From positions 1 through 5,009 of the forward strand of contig JAILOW010000050.1 in NCBI GenBank assembly GCA_024690635.1: DNA of 5,009 nucleotides. The letters are read 5' to 3'. The stretch is from Butyrivibrio sp. (lineage in GTDB: Bacteria; Bacillota_A; Clostridia; Lachnospirales; Lachnospiraceae). The position numbers were made by a program, and so were the translations under genes. The notes beneath the pieces are model-generated. The model was given only the letters and a program-made list of their open reading frames with translations. It made no database searches and was not told the DNA's origin. Positions 4,719-5,009 of this stretch are shown one piece after another (the stretch's first letter is position 1; every line of letters starts with the position of its first letter).

Positions 4719-5009
4719 TCAGAAAAGACTCAGCTGCTCGTAGTCTGTGCTGCGATCAAGCAAAGGCATCGGCTCTTTTAGAAGGTCCATGGCTGCAGAC
4801 GTATCCTGAAGGTAGTCCTGCGCGTTTGCGGCTTCGATCATAACGGGCATCCTGTCGTGGACAGGTTCCATGGAGCTGTTAGGGGACGTCGTTAATATGA
4901 CAAAAGAGTCTTTTCCTTCATTAAGATCATAGAAACCTGCCAAATACATGGGCTTTCCGTCAGGTCTTTTGAAGATGAATTTAGTCTTGGCCTTGTCCCA
5001 TTCGTAGAA
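4719..5009 (-). CDS. SRAP family (YedK/HMCES-like) abasic-site DNA-protein crosslink protein, C-terminal part
   Basis: The frame is open to the right edge and gives the last 96 residues; the N-terminus, with the catalytic Cys2, is outside. Visible residues begin with FYEW (1-4), which carries the conserved active-site glutamate, then MYLAGFYDL (21-29), FVILTTSPNSSMEPVHDRMP (36-55) with the conserved active-site histidine (51), all in the order typical of SRAP proteins. In YedK and HMCES this fold covalently binds abasic sites in single-stranded DNA through Cys2 and protects them during replication. The protein ends DYEQLSLF; the terminal QLSLF matches the bacterial sliding-clamp binding consensus. 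The ATG at 4949 is internal, not the start. The gene reads toward feoA, but no terminator hairpin was found in the 142 bp between, so some read-through is possible; the feo promoter there makes separate transcription likely. The family call is firm. Confidence 0.9.
   Translation of the reverse strand, partial: FYEWDKAKTKFIFKRPDGKPMYLAGFYDLNEGKDSFVILTTSPNSSMEPVHDRMPVMIEAANAQDYLQDTSAAMDLLKEPMPLLDRSTDYEQLSLF
4722..4736 (-). other. C-terminal QLSLF, candidate beta sliding-clamp binding motif
   Basis: The five codons before the SRAP stop encode QLSLF, an exact match to the QL(S/D)LF pentapeptide by which bacterial polymerases and repair proteins bind the DnaN clamp. It sits at the free C-terminus after a polar, probably flexible stretch (LLDRSTDYE), as clamp motifs commonly do. 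Function is inferred from sequence only. Confidence 0.65.

Overview
The window looks like chromosomal DNA from an anaerobic Firmicute, probably of the Clostridia/Lachnospiraceae type (Butyrivibrio-like). This rests on the gene set: a DUF3793 protein, a short Fur-like protein, and a Feo operon carrying a 'FeoB-associated' membrane/HMA protein. Strong AGGAGG-type ribosome binding sites and moderate GC agree. It is inference from family knowledge; no marker gene for taxonomy is present.

Layout. From the left edge, the + strand carries the C-terminal part of a DUF3793 protein (1-414) and, 12 nt later, an 80-residue Fur-family protein with only the winged-helix DNA-binding half (427-669). Everything else is on the minus strand. 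A likely five-gene operon reads right to left: feoA (4576-4349), feoB (4352-2334), a FeoC-like Cys-rich winged-helix protein (2314-2027), a membrane-anchored HMA metal-binding protein (1968-1597) and an AraC-family regulator (1610-666). feoA/feoB overlap by ATGA and the HMA gene/araC overlap by 14 nt; the other gaps are 19 and 58 nt. The araC end overlaps the fur-like gene tail to tail by 4 bases. At the right edge is the C-terminal half of an SRAP (YedK/HMCES) abasic-site DNA-protein crosslink protein, ending at 4719.

Control. The 142 bp between the SRAP gene and feoA hold a good sigma-A-like promoter (TTGAAA, 17 bp, TACAAT) reading into feoA. A perfect 16-bp palindrome just after the expected transcription start looks like a metalloregulator operator. 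A second site with the same GTTAG-N6-CTAAC arms lies on the stop codon of the FeoC-like gene.

How it fits together. FeoA and FeoB would form a GTP-dependent divalent-metal (normally Fe2+) importer. The FeoC-like and HMA proteins add eleven or more cysteines suited to metal or Fe-S binding beside the transporter. AraC (in the operon) and the Fur-like protein (convergent) are local regulator candidates. The least expected points are the C-terminal QLSLF sliding-clamp-type motif on the SRAP protein, the non-canonical GCTMGG gate in FeoB, the duplicated CX3CX2C motif in the FeoC-like protein, and the repeated operator-like palindrome. No CRISPR array, transposon, tRNA or rRNA was seen, and no gene-free stretch exceeds 300 bases.
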